A DNA stretch of 64,000 nt, taken from an uncultured Anaerolineae bacterium. Its GTDB lineage: Bacteria; Chloroflexota; Anaerolineae; Promineifilales; Promineifilaceae. Position numbers and translations under genes: made by a program. The DNA lies in the NCBI GenBank assembly GCA_937943625.1, contig CALEAD010000004.1, positions 1-64,000 on the forward strand, given 5' to 3'. The notes under the pieces were generated by a model that was given only the letters and a program-made list of their open reading frames with translations, was not told the DNA's origin and did not search any database. This document shows, piece by piece, positions 54,928 through 63,202 of the stretch (the stretch's first letter is position 1; each line of letters opens with the position of its first letter).

Positions 54928-56021
54928 ATGCCGGGATTTGCCCGCGTAGGCGATTTCTGTCCCAAGGGGGCCTGTGCCGACTATGGCAAACGACAAGGCG
55001 AACACCAGAAGAAGACCGTGAAATGTGGCAAGACCAAGGCCGGCCGCCAGCGCTACATGTGCCGCACCTGTGGGGGCACGTTCACAGCCACCAAAGGCAC
55101 GATCTTCTACCGTCGTCGCACGCCGGAGGATAAGATCATCGAAACCCTCGCCCTCTTGGCCGAAGGGAATCGGATCAGCAGTCTGAGCCGTGTCAAAGGG
55201 CACAAGGAAGACACCATTCTGGCTTGGCTGCGAGACGCCGCTGAACACGCGGAAACGATTGAAGAGGAGTTGCTGGCCCGCTATCGGATCGAACGCGGTC
55301 AACTGGACAGCCTATGGGCATACGTGGGCAACAAGGGTGAAAAAAAGGCTACCCAGAGAGCGCCGAAAGCGGCCAATTCTGGCGTGCCACATTGATAGAT
55401 ATGGACACCCGCTTGCGCGCGGCGCTTGGCGTGACCAAAACGAAGACGGAAGCCGGTCAGCCGGTCTTTGAAACGCTGAAACGCCGGGGCCACCCCGACA
55501 CACCACCGCCGCCGGTCTCGGATGGTTGGGGCGATATTGATGAGGCGATGGTGGAGGTGTACGGGGTCCTCCCTGAGTACCAGGGCATCGGGTGACCACC
55601 GACGCGGAAACAGCCTCAGGCAGGTTGGCAATACCTGCAGGTGGTCAAACAACGGGAGAACGGACGGGTTGTAGGGGCTACCTTGCGGGTTGTCTTTGGC
55701 AGCAAGGAAGAGGTCTTGGAGCTGCTGGGGAAAAGCACGGCCTACGTCGAACGCACCCATCTGACGATGCACCTGTTCAATGGTCGCCTGAGGCGCAAAA
55801 GGCTGGCTTTTTCCCAGGTGGTGGAAATGTATCGCGCCTCGGCCACTTGGGAAGACCTCGTGTACAACCCGGTTCGACCGCTCAAGACACTGCGTTTGGC
55901 GGTTCACACCTCCGGTCGCCGTTGGCTACCGCGCTCACCAGCTATGGCGGCTGGAGTGACCGACCATATTTGGACTGTTAAAGAGCTACTATGGGCCGTT
56001 GTGCCCCTTGTCAACACTTAA
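54928..56021 (+). pseudogene. IS1-family transposase, frameshifted and interrupted
   Basis: Frame 1 (54928-55395, 155 residues) has a zinc ribbon, CPKGACADYGK and YMCRTCGGTF, and a helix-turn-helix. The catalytic part is in the -1 frame from 55347 and carries the two Asp (LIDMDTRL and VSDGWGD) and the Glu (YVERTHLTM). At 55341-55347 lies A AAA AAG, in frame for a -1 slip, as IS1 uses to make InsAB. A TGA at 55593-55595, where GRGRPPT-type sequence would read CGA, interrupts the second frame. Without that codon the protein would run to 56021. Confidence 0.82.
55341..55347 (+). other. Slippery heptamer for -1 frameshift
   Basis: A AAA AAG is read as gaA-AAA-AAG in the upstream frame. Slipping back by one base continues into GGC TAC CCA, which restores the transposase sequence. 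Confidence 0.75.
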
Positions 56022-56129
56022 CAGGGAGACTGCCGAAAGTTAGAAAGAAAGAAAATAAGCATAATGTATATGTCAGCGTTACAAGATCTTAAGCACGCTT
56101 ATTTTCTTAACCAAGTAAGGAGAAGGTCT

Positions 56130-56552
56130 ATGAAAAACAAACGAGTTGTAATTTGGGTATTGGTGGTAACCTTGCTCATGGCTTTGCCAACAGTGGTGCT
56201 GGCAAGAAAACAGGTTTACAAGGCGACCTTGTTGGGACAGATAGCACGTGGGTCTGCGGTCATGATAACCGCCCCCAATGGCCTTCCCTACATGGTTTTT
56301 GCCTCGCGGTTGTCGGAACAGCCAACTTCTGTGAATCTCCACTTACCGTCAGGCGAAGCAGTTGCCACGTTGTGTGTAGGAGCTACATGCACAATGAGCG
56401 ATGGTTTTCTGAATATTAGTGGGACTTTGACGGCAGCAAATATCAGTATGCCCATTCGAGACTTTATGGCGGCCCTCAATGGTGGCCTGCTCACAATACA
56501 AATCCACACGTCACAAGGTGTAGAAGCATCTGGCGCTTTGATACCCCAATAA
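56130..56552 (+). CDS. Small secreted protein, CHRD-like (tentative)
   Basis: From ATG 56130 behind AAGGAGAAGG the product is 140 residues with a clear signal peptide (VVIWVLVVTLLMALPTVVLA). The mature part, with YKATLLGQI, SVNLHLPSGEAVATLCV and NGGLLTIQIHTSQGVEASGALIP, resembles the extracellular CHRD fold, in which a final IHT..G....G...I pattern is typical. It has two cysteines that may pair. Function is unknown. It lies right after the insertion element and may have lost its own promoter. Confidence 0.65.
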   Translation: MKNKRVVIWVLVVTLLMALPTVVLARKQVYKATLLGQIARGSAVMITAPNGLPYMVFASRLSEQPTSVNLHLPSGEAVATLCVGATCTMSDGFLNISGTLTAANISMPIRDFMAALNGGLLTIQIHTSQGVEASGALIPQ

Positions 56553-56614
56553 CCCAATTCGCTGGAATGTAGGCGCTAATGGTATGACACGCCAGGCACG
56601 CTATGACAAACCTG

Positions 56615-56650
56615 AAAGCCAGACTTTTGCACAAAAGTCTGGCTTTATTT
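56615..56650. terminator. Perfect hairpin terminator after the secreted protein
   Basis: AAAGCCAGACTTTTG and CAAAAGTCTGGCTTT are perfectly complementary 15-base arms with a 2-base loop, followed by ATTT. The A-rich 5' side means it works in both directions. Confidence 0.8.
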
Positions 56651-56659
56651 ATCACGACT

Positions 56660-56751
56660 AAAGTCTGGCGAAATCTGCGCCGACCTCTGGCGCCGTAACG
56701 CGACCTGGGAGATCGTGCTACACTGGCAGCCAGTAAAACACCAGTGTCCAG
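56660..56751 (+). repeat. ~95-bp leader element, copy B
   Basis: It runs from AAGTCTGGCGAAATCTGCGC through GTGCTACACTGGCAGCCAG to ACACCAGTGTCCAG, 22 bp ahead of the ACP start. ACACTGG and CCAGTGT inside it can pair, and GTGCTACACT could serve as a promoter -10 region. Confidence 0.8.
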
Positions 56752-56773
56752 AAGGATAAATAGCAACAGCATC

Positions 56774-57025
56774 ATGGACGACACAAAGCAAAAAATTCGA
56801 CAGTACGTGGCGGAGAATTTTCTATTTAGTAGCGATGGTTTTCGTCTGGGTGACGACGCCTCTTTTTTGGAAGAGGAGGTGATAGACTCTACTGGCATTA
56901 TGGAGTTAGTGCTGTTCGTGGAGGATAATTTTGGCATCGCTGTAAAGGATGAAGAAATTGTGCCGGAGAATTTTGACTCGGTCAATCAATTGGCAGCTTA
57001 TATTGCGCGCAAAGGTGGCGGATAA
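56774..57025 (+). CDS. Acyl carrier protein
   Basis: From ATG 56774 the product is 83 residues with the phosphopantetheine site DSTGIMEL (Ser39) preceded by acidic residues. The fold pattern is VAENFLFSSDGFRLGDDASFLEEEVIDS then VEDNFGIAVKDEEIVPENF. It is followed at 29 bp by an acyl-AMP ligase that would load it. This is not the housekeeping FabACP: the usual DSLD motif reads DSTG, and it lies in a biosynthetic-type cluster. Confidence 0.9.
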   Translation: MDDTKQKIRQYVAENFLFSSDGFRLGDDASFLEEEVIDSTGIMELVLFVEDNFGIAVKDEEIVPENFDSVNQLAAYIARKGGG

Positions 57026-57054
57026 GCGCGCAAGAAAACGAGCGATAACTGGCT

Positions 57055-58596
57055 ATGCTTTTGGTAACCGATTTTTTGGAAAGTAGTGCAGCACGTTACC
57101 CAGATAAGGTGGCATTAATTTGTGACGAGCAACGGCTGACGTATGGCCAGATTGATGCCATGGCCAACCGCATGGCAAACGCGCTGCAAGCACATGGTGT
57201 GATGCGCGGTGACCGTGTGGTGTTGTTTCTGCCTAATAGTGTGGAGCTGGTTGTTGGCATCTTTGCCGTGCTGAAGGCAAATGCGGTTTTTGTGGTGATC
57301 AACCCGACGACAAAGCAGGAGAAATTGACCTATATGGTAAATAACTGCCGCGCCAGGGCGCTGGTTTGCCGCACGCGACAGCAAGAACTCGCAACGGCCG
57401 TTTTGGCAAATGCCCCCTCTCTAGCCTATATAGTCTATACCGGCAAGGAAGCCACACCGGCAGCCGCGCAGACAACGGCCGTTCCCAGCGATTCCTATGA
57501 AACCATTCAAAACAACTATGATGCCTTGCGGCTGTTGCGCCAGACCATAGACCAGGATTTAGCCTGCCTCATTTACACCTCCGGCAGCACTGGCGATCCC
57601 AAAGGCGTGATGTCTGCCCATTGCAACGTTGCATTTGCTGCCACCTCTATTACCACCTACCTGCAAAACGTGCCCGAAGACATCGTCATCTGCCTTTCTC
57701 CCCTCTCTTTCGACTATGGCCTGTACCAACTCTTAATGGTTTTCAAATTTGGCGGCACGTTGGTACTTGAAAAAGGGTTTACCTACCCGGTGCAGGTGCT
57801 TAAACGCATGGAAACTGAGCGCGTCACTGGCTTCCCCGGTGTGCCGACTATTTTTGCCATTTTGCTCAACATGGACCTGAGTGGTTATGACCTGAGCAGC
57901 CTGCGCTACATCACCAACACGGCCGCGGCGTTGCCACCCAGCCACATCAAAAAAATCGGCGAGCTTTTCCCCTGGGCCACCATGTACTCCATGTATGGAC
58001 TGACGGAAACCAAACGCACCCTATATCTGCCACCAGAACAATTGCCACACCGCCCTGGCTCCGTAGGCATTGCCATTCCCGGCACAGAAGTCTGGATTGA
58101 AGACGAAGCAGGCAACCGACTCGGCCCTGGGCAAATTGGTGAACTGGTCATTCGTGGTGGCCATGTGATGCGCGGTTACTGGGAAAACCCCGAAGCCACC
58201 GCCAAACGCTATCGCCCTGGCCCCATCCCTGGCGAGCGGGTTTGCTACAGTGGTGACCTGTTCCGCATGGACGAGGAAGGATTCTTTTACTTTGTGGGGC
58301 GTGGTGACGACATTATCAAGAGCCGAGGGGAAAAGGTAGCGCCCAAAGAGGTAGAAAATGTGCTCTATGACCTGCCAGGGGTGGTAGAAGCGGCCGTAAT
58401 CGGCGTACCAGACCCTATTCTCGGCGAGGCCATCAAAGCGTTTGTGGTCACAAATAACCCCGACCTGACCGAGAAAGAGGTTTTGCGCCACTGCCGCGCT
58501 CACCTGGAAGATTTCATGGTTCCGCAAATGGTTGTGTTTCGTGATGCCCTGCCCAAAACCAGCAGCGGCAAAATTACCAAAAAAGACCTGGTATAA
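57055..58596 (+). CDS. AMP-dependent acyl/amino-acid ligase
   Basis: This 513-residue adenylate-forming enzyme has A3 YTSGSTGDPKGVMSAH, A5 MYGLTETKRTLYLP, A7 YSGDLFRMDEEGFFYFVGRGDDIIKSRGEKVAPKEVE and A10 KTSSGKITKKDL. Between A3 and A5 it reads as an acyl-CoA ligase-like protein that loads the neighbouring ACP. Its C-terminus is complete. The substrate pocket cannot be read reliably by eye. Confidence 0.92.
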   Translation: MLLVTDFLESSAARYPDKVALICDEQRLTYGQIDAMANRMANALQAHGVMRGDRVVLFLPNSVELVVGIFAVLKANAVFVVINPTTKQEKLTYMVNNCRARALVCRTRQQELATAVLANAPSLAYIVYTGKEATPAAAQTTAVPSDSYETIQNNYDALRLLRQTIDQDLACLIYTSGSTGDPKGVMSAHCNVAFAATSITTYLQNVPEDIVICLSPLSFDYGLYQLLMVFKFGGTLVLEKGFTYPVQVLKRMETERVTGFPGVPTIFAILLNMDLSGYDLSSLRYITNTAAALPPSHIKKIGELFPWATMYSMYGLTETKRTLYLPPEQLPHRPGSVGIAIPGTEVWIEDEAGNRLGPGQIGELVIRGGHVMRGYWENPEATAKRYRPGPIPGERVCYSGDLFRMDEEGFFYFVGRGDDIIKSRGEKVAPKEVENVLYDLPGVVEAAVIGVPDPILGEAIKAFVVTNNPDLTEKEVLRHCRAHLEDFMVPQMVVFRDALPKTSSGKITKKDLV

Positions 58597-58621
58597 ATAA
58601 CTATTAAGCCTGAGCGGAGCG

Positions 58622-58672
58622 AGGCACTGGCCAGATGGTTCTAGCCGTTTGCAACTCCTGCGGCCAGTGCCT
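58622..58672 (+). terminator. Inverted repeat between ligase and asnB
   Basis: AGGCACTGGCC and GGCCAGTGCCT are perfect 11-base arms around a loop of about 29 bases, followed by TGCACC. It may end the ligase transcript or regulate asnB. Confidence 0.45.
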
Positions 58673-58698
58673 TGCACCTGAGTAGTTACTGGTATAAT
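58672..58698 (+). promoter_or_regulatory. Promoter just ahead of asnB, leaderless
   Basis: TATAAT at 58693-58698 ends 9 bases before the ATG at 58708. TTGCAC at 58672-58677 is a possible -35 with a 15-base gap, shorter than ideal. The start has no Shine-Dalgarno sequence (AATAAACTCCCTATG), so the mRNA would begin at or within a few bases of the start codon. Confidence 0.5.
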
Positions 58699-58707
58699 AA
58701 ACTCCCT

Positions 58708-60723
58708 ATGTGCGGTATCGTTGGCACACTCAATCTTACGCAGCAGCACCCTATTCACCCACAGCAAATGCGCCGCATGTTGGGGAGCATTCGGCACCGC
58801 GGCCCAGATCAGTTTGGCGTGTATGCCTTTCAGGATGCACAAAGTGGCGTTGCCTTGGGCAATGCGCGCCTGAGCATCATAGATCTGGGGGGAGGGCAAC
58901 AGCCCATCAGCAATGAAGATGGCACGCTGTGGATTGTCTTTAATGGCGAAATTTTTAATTATGTGGAGCTGCGCCCGGAATTGGAAAAGCTGGGGCATCG
59001 TTTTCAAACAGATTCCGACACCGAAGTCATCATTCATTTGTATGAAACGTATGGCACAGCGTGTGTGACGCATCTGATCGGGCAGTTTGTCTTTGCTATC
59101 TGGGATGAGCGAGAACGCAGTTTGTTTGTGGCGCGGGACAGAGTGGGCATACGGCCGTTTTACTATACCATCCAACAAGGGGCGCTCATCTTTGCTTCGG
59201 AAATGAAGGCGCTTTTTGTAGATGAGCGCGTCAGGCCACAATTGGACCCGGCTGTGCTGGGACAAATTTTTACTTACTGGACTCCTTTACCCCCACAAAC
59301 CCCGTTTAAGGATGTGTACACCCTGCCTCCCGGCCATTGGTTGCTCGCAAAAAATGGGCAGCTGCACATTGAACGCTACTGGCAAATAGAATTCCCTGCG
59401 GCACAGGCGCTACGTCGGTCTACGCTCAGCCTGGACGAGGCAGCGACGCAACTGCGTCACCTGCTGATAGATGCCACCCAAATCCGCCTGCGCGCCGATG
59501 TGCCGGTAGGCGCATACCTGAGTGGCGGGCTGGATTCTTCTACCATTAGCGCCATCATCCGCCACCACACCGGCAACCGCCTGGAAACTTTCTCCATTGC
59601 CTTTAGTGATGAGGCATATGATGAGAGCACCTTCCAGTGGCAAATGGCGCAGCATTTAGGCACAAATCACCATATTGTGATGGCCACCCACCAGCAAATA
59701 GGCGAGGCATTCCCCGACGTGATCTGGCACACGGAAATGCCGATCATGCGCACGTCACCGGCGCCGCTGTATCTGCTTTCGCACCTGGTGCGGCAAACGG
59801 GCTTTAAGGTGGTGCTGACCGGTGAGGGAGCAGACGAGTTTTTGCTGGGGTACAACATTTTTAAGGAAGCGCAGATTCGTCGTTTTTGGGCCAGGCAGCC
59901 ACGATCTGAAATACGGCCGTTGCTCCTCAGCAGGCTTTACGGCTATATTGGCGACCTGGCACAAAGTAACCAGGCTTACCTGCAAAAATTCTTTGGCAAG
60001 GGGTTAGGTGATACCCAGTCACCCGATTATTCGCACGCTGTGCGCTGGCGCAATAATCAGCGCACCCACCGCATCTTTACCCCGCACATTCTTAGCCAGC
60101 TTCAGCCACATGTAGACGGCCAATCTCCCATCTCCTTGCCCTCCACATTTGCTGACTGGCACCCGCAGGCGCAGGCACAGTACCTGGAAGCAACCCTCTT
60201 TTTGTCAGAGTATTTGCTCTCTTCGCAGGGCGACCGCGTAGCAATGGCCCATTCTGTTGAAGGGCGTATGCCTTTTCTTGACCATCGTGTCGTTGAGTTT
60301 GCCAATCAGCTCCCCCCCCACTACAAGCTGCGCGGGCTAAATGAAAAGTATATTCTCAAACGCGCTTTCCGTGACCTGCTGCCAGAAGCAATTTGGAGTC
60401 GCAGCAAACGGCCGTATCGTGCCCCCATTCACCGCAGCTTTTTCCCCAACGGACGACCGTTAGCATGGGTAGCCGAACTTACCGCGCCGGACGCGCTCGA
60501 AGCAGCCGGTTACTTCAACGCCACTGCCGTAGAGAACCTATACCAAAAAATCGGCCGTATTGGTCATTTAAGTGAAACAGACGACATGACCCTGGCCGGG
60601 CTGCTTTCTACCCAACTGGTGCATCACCAATTCATTTCTCATTTTAAGCCAGCGCCTCCTATCGGCAATGGGGATGATGTTAAGGAATTGGTTAGTGGCG
60701 CGTGGCTGGTGGAAAACAACTAA
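58708..60723 (+). CDS. Asparagine-synthetase-like glutamine amidotransferase
   Basis: From ATG 58708 the product is 671 residues. Cys2 (MCGIVGTLN) is the glutaminase nucleophile, and the class II domain continues with IRHRGPDQFG and FNGEIFNYVELR. The synthetase half has SGGLDSSTISAII (ATP pyrophosphatase loop) and RMPFLDHRVVEF. AsnB-like enzymes also amidate natural products and glycans. With a dedicated ACP, ligase and NAD-synthetase-like gene, a biosynthetic role is more likely than plain asparagine formation. The start is fixed by Cys2. Confidence 0.9.
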   Translation: MCGIVGTLNLTQQHPIHPQQMRRMLGSIRHRGPDQFGVYAFQDAQSGVALGNARLSIIDLGGGQQPISNEDGTLWIVFNGEIFNYVELRPELEKLGHRFQTDSDTEVIIHLYETYGTACVTHLIGQFVFAIWDERERSLFVARDRVGIRPFYYTIQQGALIFASEMKALFVDERVRPQLDPAVLGQIFTYWTPLPPQTPFKDVYTLPPGHWLLAKNGQLHIERYWQIEFPAAQALRRSTLSLDEAATQLRHLLIDATQIRLRADVPVGAYLSGGLDSSTISAIIRHHTGNRLETFSIAFSDEAYDESTFQWQMAQHLGTNHHIVMATHQQIGEAFPDVIWHTEMPIMRTSPAPLYLLSHLVRQTGFKVVLTGEGADEFLLGYNIFKEAQIRRFWARQPRSEIRPLLLSRLYGYIGDLAQSNQAYLQKFFGKGLGDTQSPDYSHAVRWRNNQRTHRIFTPHILSQLQPHVDGQSPISLPSTFADWHPQAQAQYLEATLFLSEYLLSSQGDRVAMAHSVEGRMPFLDHRVVEFANQLPPHYKLRGLNEKYILKRAFRDLLPEAIWSRSKRPYRAPIHRSFFPNGRPLAWVAELTAPDALEAAGYFNATAVENLYQKIGRIGHLSETDDMTLAGLLSTQLVHHQFISHFKPAPPIGNGDDVKELVSGAWLVENN

Positions 60724-60819
60724 CTGGAGTCTGGCGAAATTTGCGCTGACCTCTGGCGCCGTAACGCGATTTGGCAAACGCGCTACTCTGGCAGCCAGCA
60801 AAAACACCAGTGTCCAGTG
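60724..60819 (+). repeat. ~95-bp leader element, copy A
   Basis: It begins CTGGAGTCTGGCGAAATTTGCGC and ends AACACCAGTGTCCAGTGA, with GCTACTCTGGCAGCCAG inside. It starts directly at the asnB stop and ends 17 bp ahead of the NAD-synthetase-like start. Confidence 0.82.
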
Positions 60820-60835
60820 ATCAAAAGGAACCTGA

Positions 60836-61798
60836 ATGAGCCAGATATTTCACCGTGATATTTTGCGGCTAGATGCCGCCACCGAAGTAGGGCGCATTGC
60901 GCAAAAACTGCACCACGATATTTTTGATGTACTCAAGCGCAAAGGGGGCGTCATGGGGGTCAGTGGGGGGGTGGATTCGGCCGTTGTGCTGGCTATTGCC
61001 GTACAGGCATTGGGGCCAGAACGGCTGATTGCCTTGTTGTTGCCGGAAAAAGAAAGCAGCCCAGATAGTGCCAGACTTGGCCACGCCGTCTGCCGTCAAT
61101 TTGGCATCAGGTCGCTGGTAGAAGATGTGACGGGTCCGCTAATTGGCTTTGGTGCTTATCAACGCCGTGATACGGCCGTGTGCGAAATCTTCCCTGAATA
61201 CGACAGCACCTACAAACTAAAAATTACCCTGCCCGGCAACCTCATCGAAGCGCGCGCCCTCAACTTCTTCAGCGCCACCATCATCGCCCCAGATGGCACA
61301 GAGACCAGCAAACGGTTGCGCCCGGCACAGTTCCGCCAGATAGTCGCGGCAACCAACTTCAAGCAGCGCAGCCGCGCTGCCTTGCTCTACTACCACGCCG
61401 AATTACATGATTATGCGGTTATTGGCACGCCACAACGCAATGAACATGACCAGGGCTTCTTTGTAAAATATGGGGACGGAGCAATGGACGTGAAGCCCAT
61501 TGGTCACCTGTACAAATCACAGGTTTATCAACTGGCCGAATACCTGAACATTCCCGCAGAAATTCGCACCCGCCCCCCGACTTCAGATACCTATAGTGCA
61601 GGCAGCACCCAAGAAGAGTTCTTCTTCCGCCTGCCTTTTGAAACAATGGACCTGATCTGGTACGGGCTGGATCATGATATTCCCGCAGCCACCGTCGCCG
61701 CAGAAATGGGGCTAACGGAAGAACAGGTGCAGCGTGTTTATGATGACATTACACAAAAGCGCCGCAGCACAGAATACCTGCGCACCCCTCCCCTATGA
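60836..61798 (+). CDS. NAD-synthetase-like ATP pyrophosphatase
   Basis: The 320-residue protein has the PP-loop SGGVDSAVVLAIAVQALG, IALLLPEKESSPDSARLGH, an acidic loop near GTPQRNEHDQGFF, and the end motif DDITQKRRSTEYLR of NadE. It lacks a glutaminase domain, so it would use free ammonia. NadE makes NAD from deamido-NAD, but relatives in glycan clusters transfer amino groups to other acids. Location after the AsnB-like gene and before an acyltransferase makes the second role possible; both are open. Confidence 0.85.
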   Translation: MSQIFHRDILRLDAATEVGRIAQKLHHDIFDVLKRKGGVMGVSGGVDSAVVLAIAVQALGPERLIALLLPEKESSPDSARLGHAVCRQFGIRSLVEDVTGPLIGFGAYQRRDTAVCEIFPEYDSTYKLKITLPGNLIEARALNFFSATIIAPDGTETSKRLRPAQFRQIVAATNFKQRSRAALLYYHAELHDYAVIGTPQRNEHDQGFFVKYGDGAMDVKPIGHLYKSQVYQLAEYLNIPAEIRTRPPTSDTYSAGSTQEEFFFRLPFETMDLIWYGLDHDIPAATVAAEMGLTEEQVQRVYDDITQKRRSTEYLRTPPL

Positions 61799-62847
61799 GC
61801 AGACAATTTGCCGCCTTGCGCGGCATTGCCATGTTGCTGGTAGTTTTTCATCACGCCGTTGACTTGACTAAAATGGCTGCGGCTCGACAAGGTATTGCCC
61901 CTCCTTCTGGGTTGGGCAATGATCTGCTGATTGTGCCCCTATATGAGTTGGGTATTTACGCGGTGCCGCTGTTTCTGTTTGTCTCTGGCGCGTTTATGGC
62001 CTATGCCGCTAAAGGAACCCCACCTACCATCTCGTGGGCTGTGGTGCAAAATGCGCTTAAACGGCTGCTGTTGCCGTACTTCATCTGGTCGGTCATCTTG
62101 TATGTGGAGGTTTTTTTTCACTATGGCGAAGCGCACGGCCTAATGGAATACATCAAAAAGTTGATCATTGGCTCGCCATTTGACTTTGTACCGTTGCTGT
62201 TTTTCTTTTATCTGGTATCGCCATTTATGACACGGGCGGCAGTAGGACGACGCGGGTTATTGCTGGTATTGGTAATTGGCGTAGGGCAACTGGTGATCAT
62301 GAATATCGAGGCGCCGGGCATTTTGGGCTTTCGTTTTCCGGGCTGGGTGCCCAACAATGTGCCGGTCCTTGGGCGCACACTGGCGCAATTTGCCGTTTAT
62401 TTTCCCCTGGGGTTGGTCTATGGACTGAATATGAAGCGGGTGAATGCACACTTGGAACGCTGGAAACGGCCGTTGCTCATCCTTACCCTGTCACTGTTTG
62501 CCTTGCACATGGTACATGCATACGGCTTTGTGCGCCTGCCGCTTGCACAATACGTGGCAGCCCTTGTTGCTCTGTTTTACACCCCCTTTATCGAGCGGCA
62601 GCGCATTCCCCAGGTACGGCGCATCGAGACAGTGAGCAAACACTCTTACGGCCTTTATCTAACCCACTTCGTGCTGATTGATTTTCTGCTCTTTGCTGTA
62701 GCACGCTTTGCCCCCATGCTGTTAGGCTGGCAACTTCCGCTCATGTGGGCGCTGTTTGCGCTGGGACTGTTACTACCGACATGGGTAATGGAAAAACTGG
62801 CAAAAGTAAAGCAGATCCAGGGTGTATACCGCGCTGTTTTTGGCTAA
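61795..62847 (+). CDS. Acyltransferase 3 family membrane protein
   Basis: This 350-residue protein has about ten helices, with the family start QFAALRGIAMLLVVFHHAVDL (His near 22) and LLPYFIWSVILYVEVFF. It moves an acyl group onto a membrane or glycan acceptor. Its ATG overlaps the stop of the NAD-synthetase-like gene (ATGA), so the two are made together. Confidence 0.88.
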   Translation: MSRQFAALRGIAMLLVVFHHAVDLTKMAAARQGIAPPSGLGNDLLIVPLYELGIYAVPLFLFVSGAFMAYAAKGTPPTISWAVVQNALKRLLLPYFIWSVILYVEVFFHYGEAHGLMEYIKKLIIGSPFDFVPLLFFFYLVSPFMTRAAVGRRGLLLVLVIGVGQLVIMNIEAPGILGFRFPGWVPNNVPVLGRTLAQFAVYFPLGLVYGLNMKRVNAHLERWKRPLLILTLSLFALHMVHAYGFVRLPLAQYVAALVALFYTPFIERQRIPQVRRIETVSKHSYGLYLTHFVLIDFLLFAVARFAPMLLGWQLPLMWALFALGLLLPTWVMEKLAKVKQIQGVYRAVFG

Positions 62848-62937
62848 TGAACAGGCAGCCCAGGTAGCTAAACTGGGAGTACTTGCAAAGTAATATAGTA
62901 GTTACGCGCCACCGCTTGCGTAATTTTCCCATAAATG

Positions 62938-63160
62938 CGATGTCTGCTAACCCGCCCTTTTCTGGATCGCGATGGCGTGCTCATTGAAAACTGCGCTAAC
63001 TATGTGCACGGCTGGGAAGACGTGTATATTTTCCCCCAGGCAGGTGCCTACCTGGCGCGCATCCGACCCAGCCAAAACCCGGTCTGCTGCTGCAAGCGGC
63101 CACCAGACATCAGCTCGATTTGCCATTTACGACACATGAGAAGCAGCCCTACAGGCGCTG
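62938..63160 (+). pseudogene. GmhB-like HAD phosphatase, broken
   Basis: Fragments of the same HAD family as 54240-54806 are visible in more than one frame. MSANPP starts at 62938, FLDRDGVLIENCANYVHGWEDV follows in another frame, then after a deletion of the middle KPGLLLQAATRHQLD appears in a third frame, ending at TGA near 63160. So there are at least two frameshifts and one internal deletion. It is an old remnant of a duplicated gene. Confidence 0.75.
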
Positions 63161-63202
63161 ACGGCGCTGTATTGTTGCCTGTACCTGGTGAGCACAGGAA
63201 AG

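Larger units (their letters stand above)
54868..56023 (+). mobile_element. IS1-family element with terminal inverted repeats
   Basis: Left end TGTTGAGTGTTTACA (54868-54882) and right end TGTCAACACTTAACA (56009-56023) are inverted repeats matching at 13 of 15 positions. The element encloses the transposase frames, and the transposase stop lies in the right repeat. No clear target duplication is visible. The element contains no ACGGCCGT palindrome, unlike its surroundings, as expected for recent arrival. Confidence 0.78.

Noticed and set aside
54800-56040. Target-site duplication of the IS1-like element
   Set aside because: The bases outside the two inverted repeats (CTTTATT on the left, GGGAGAC on the right) do not match, so no duplication can be claimed.
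58021-59265. Minus-strand open frame of 414 residues across the ligase and asnB genes
   Set aside because: It spans the end of one good gene and the start of another on the opposite strand and shows no family motif.
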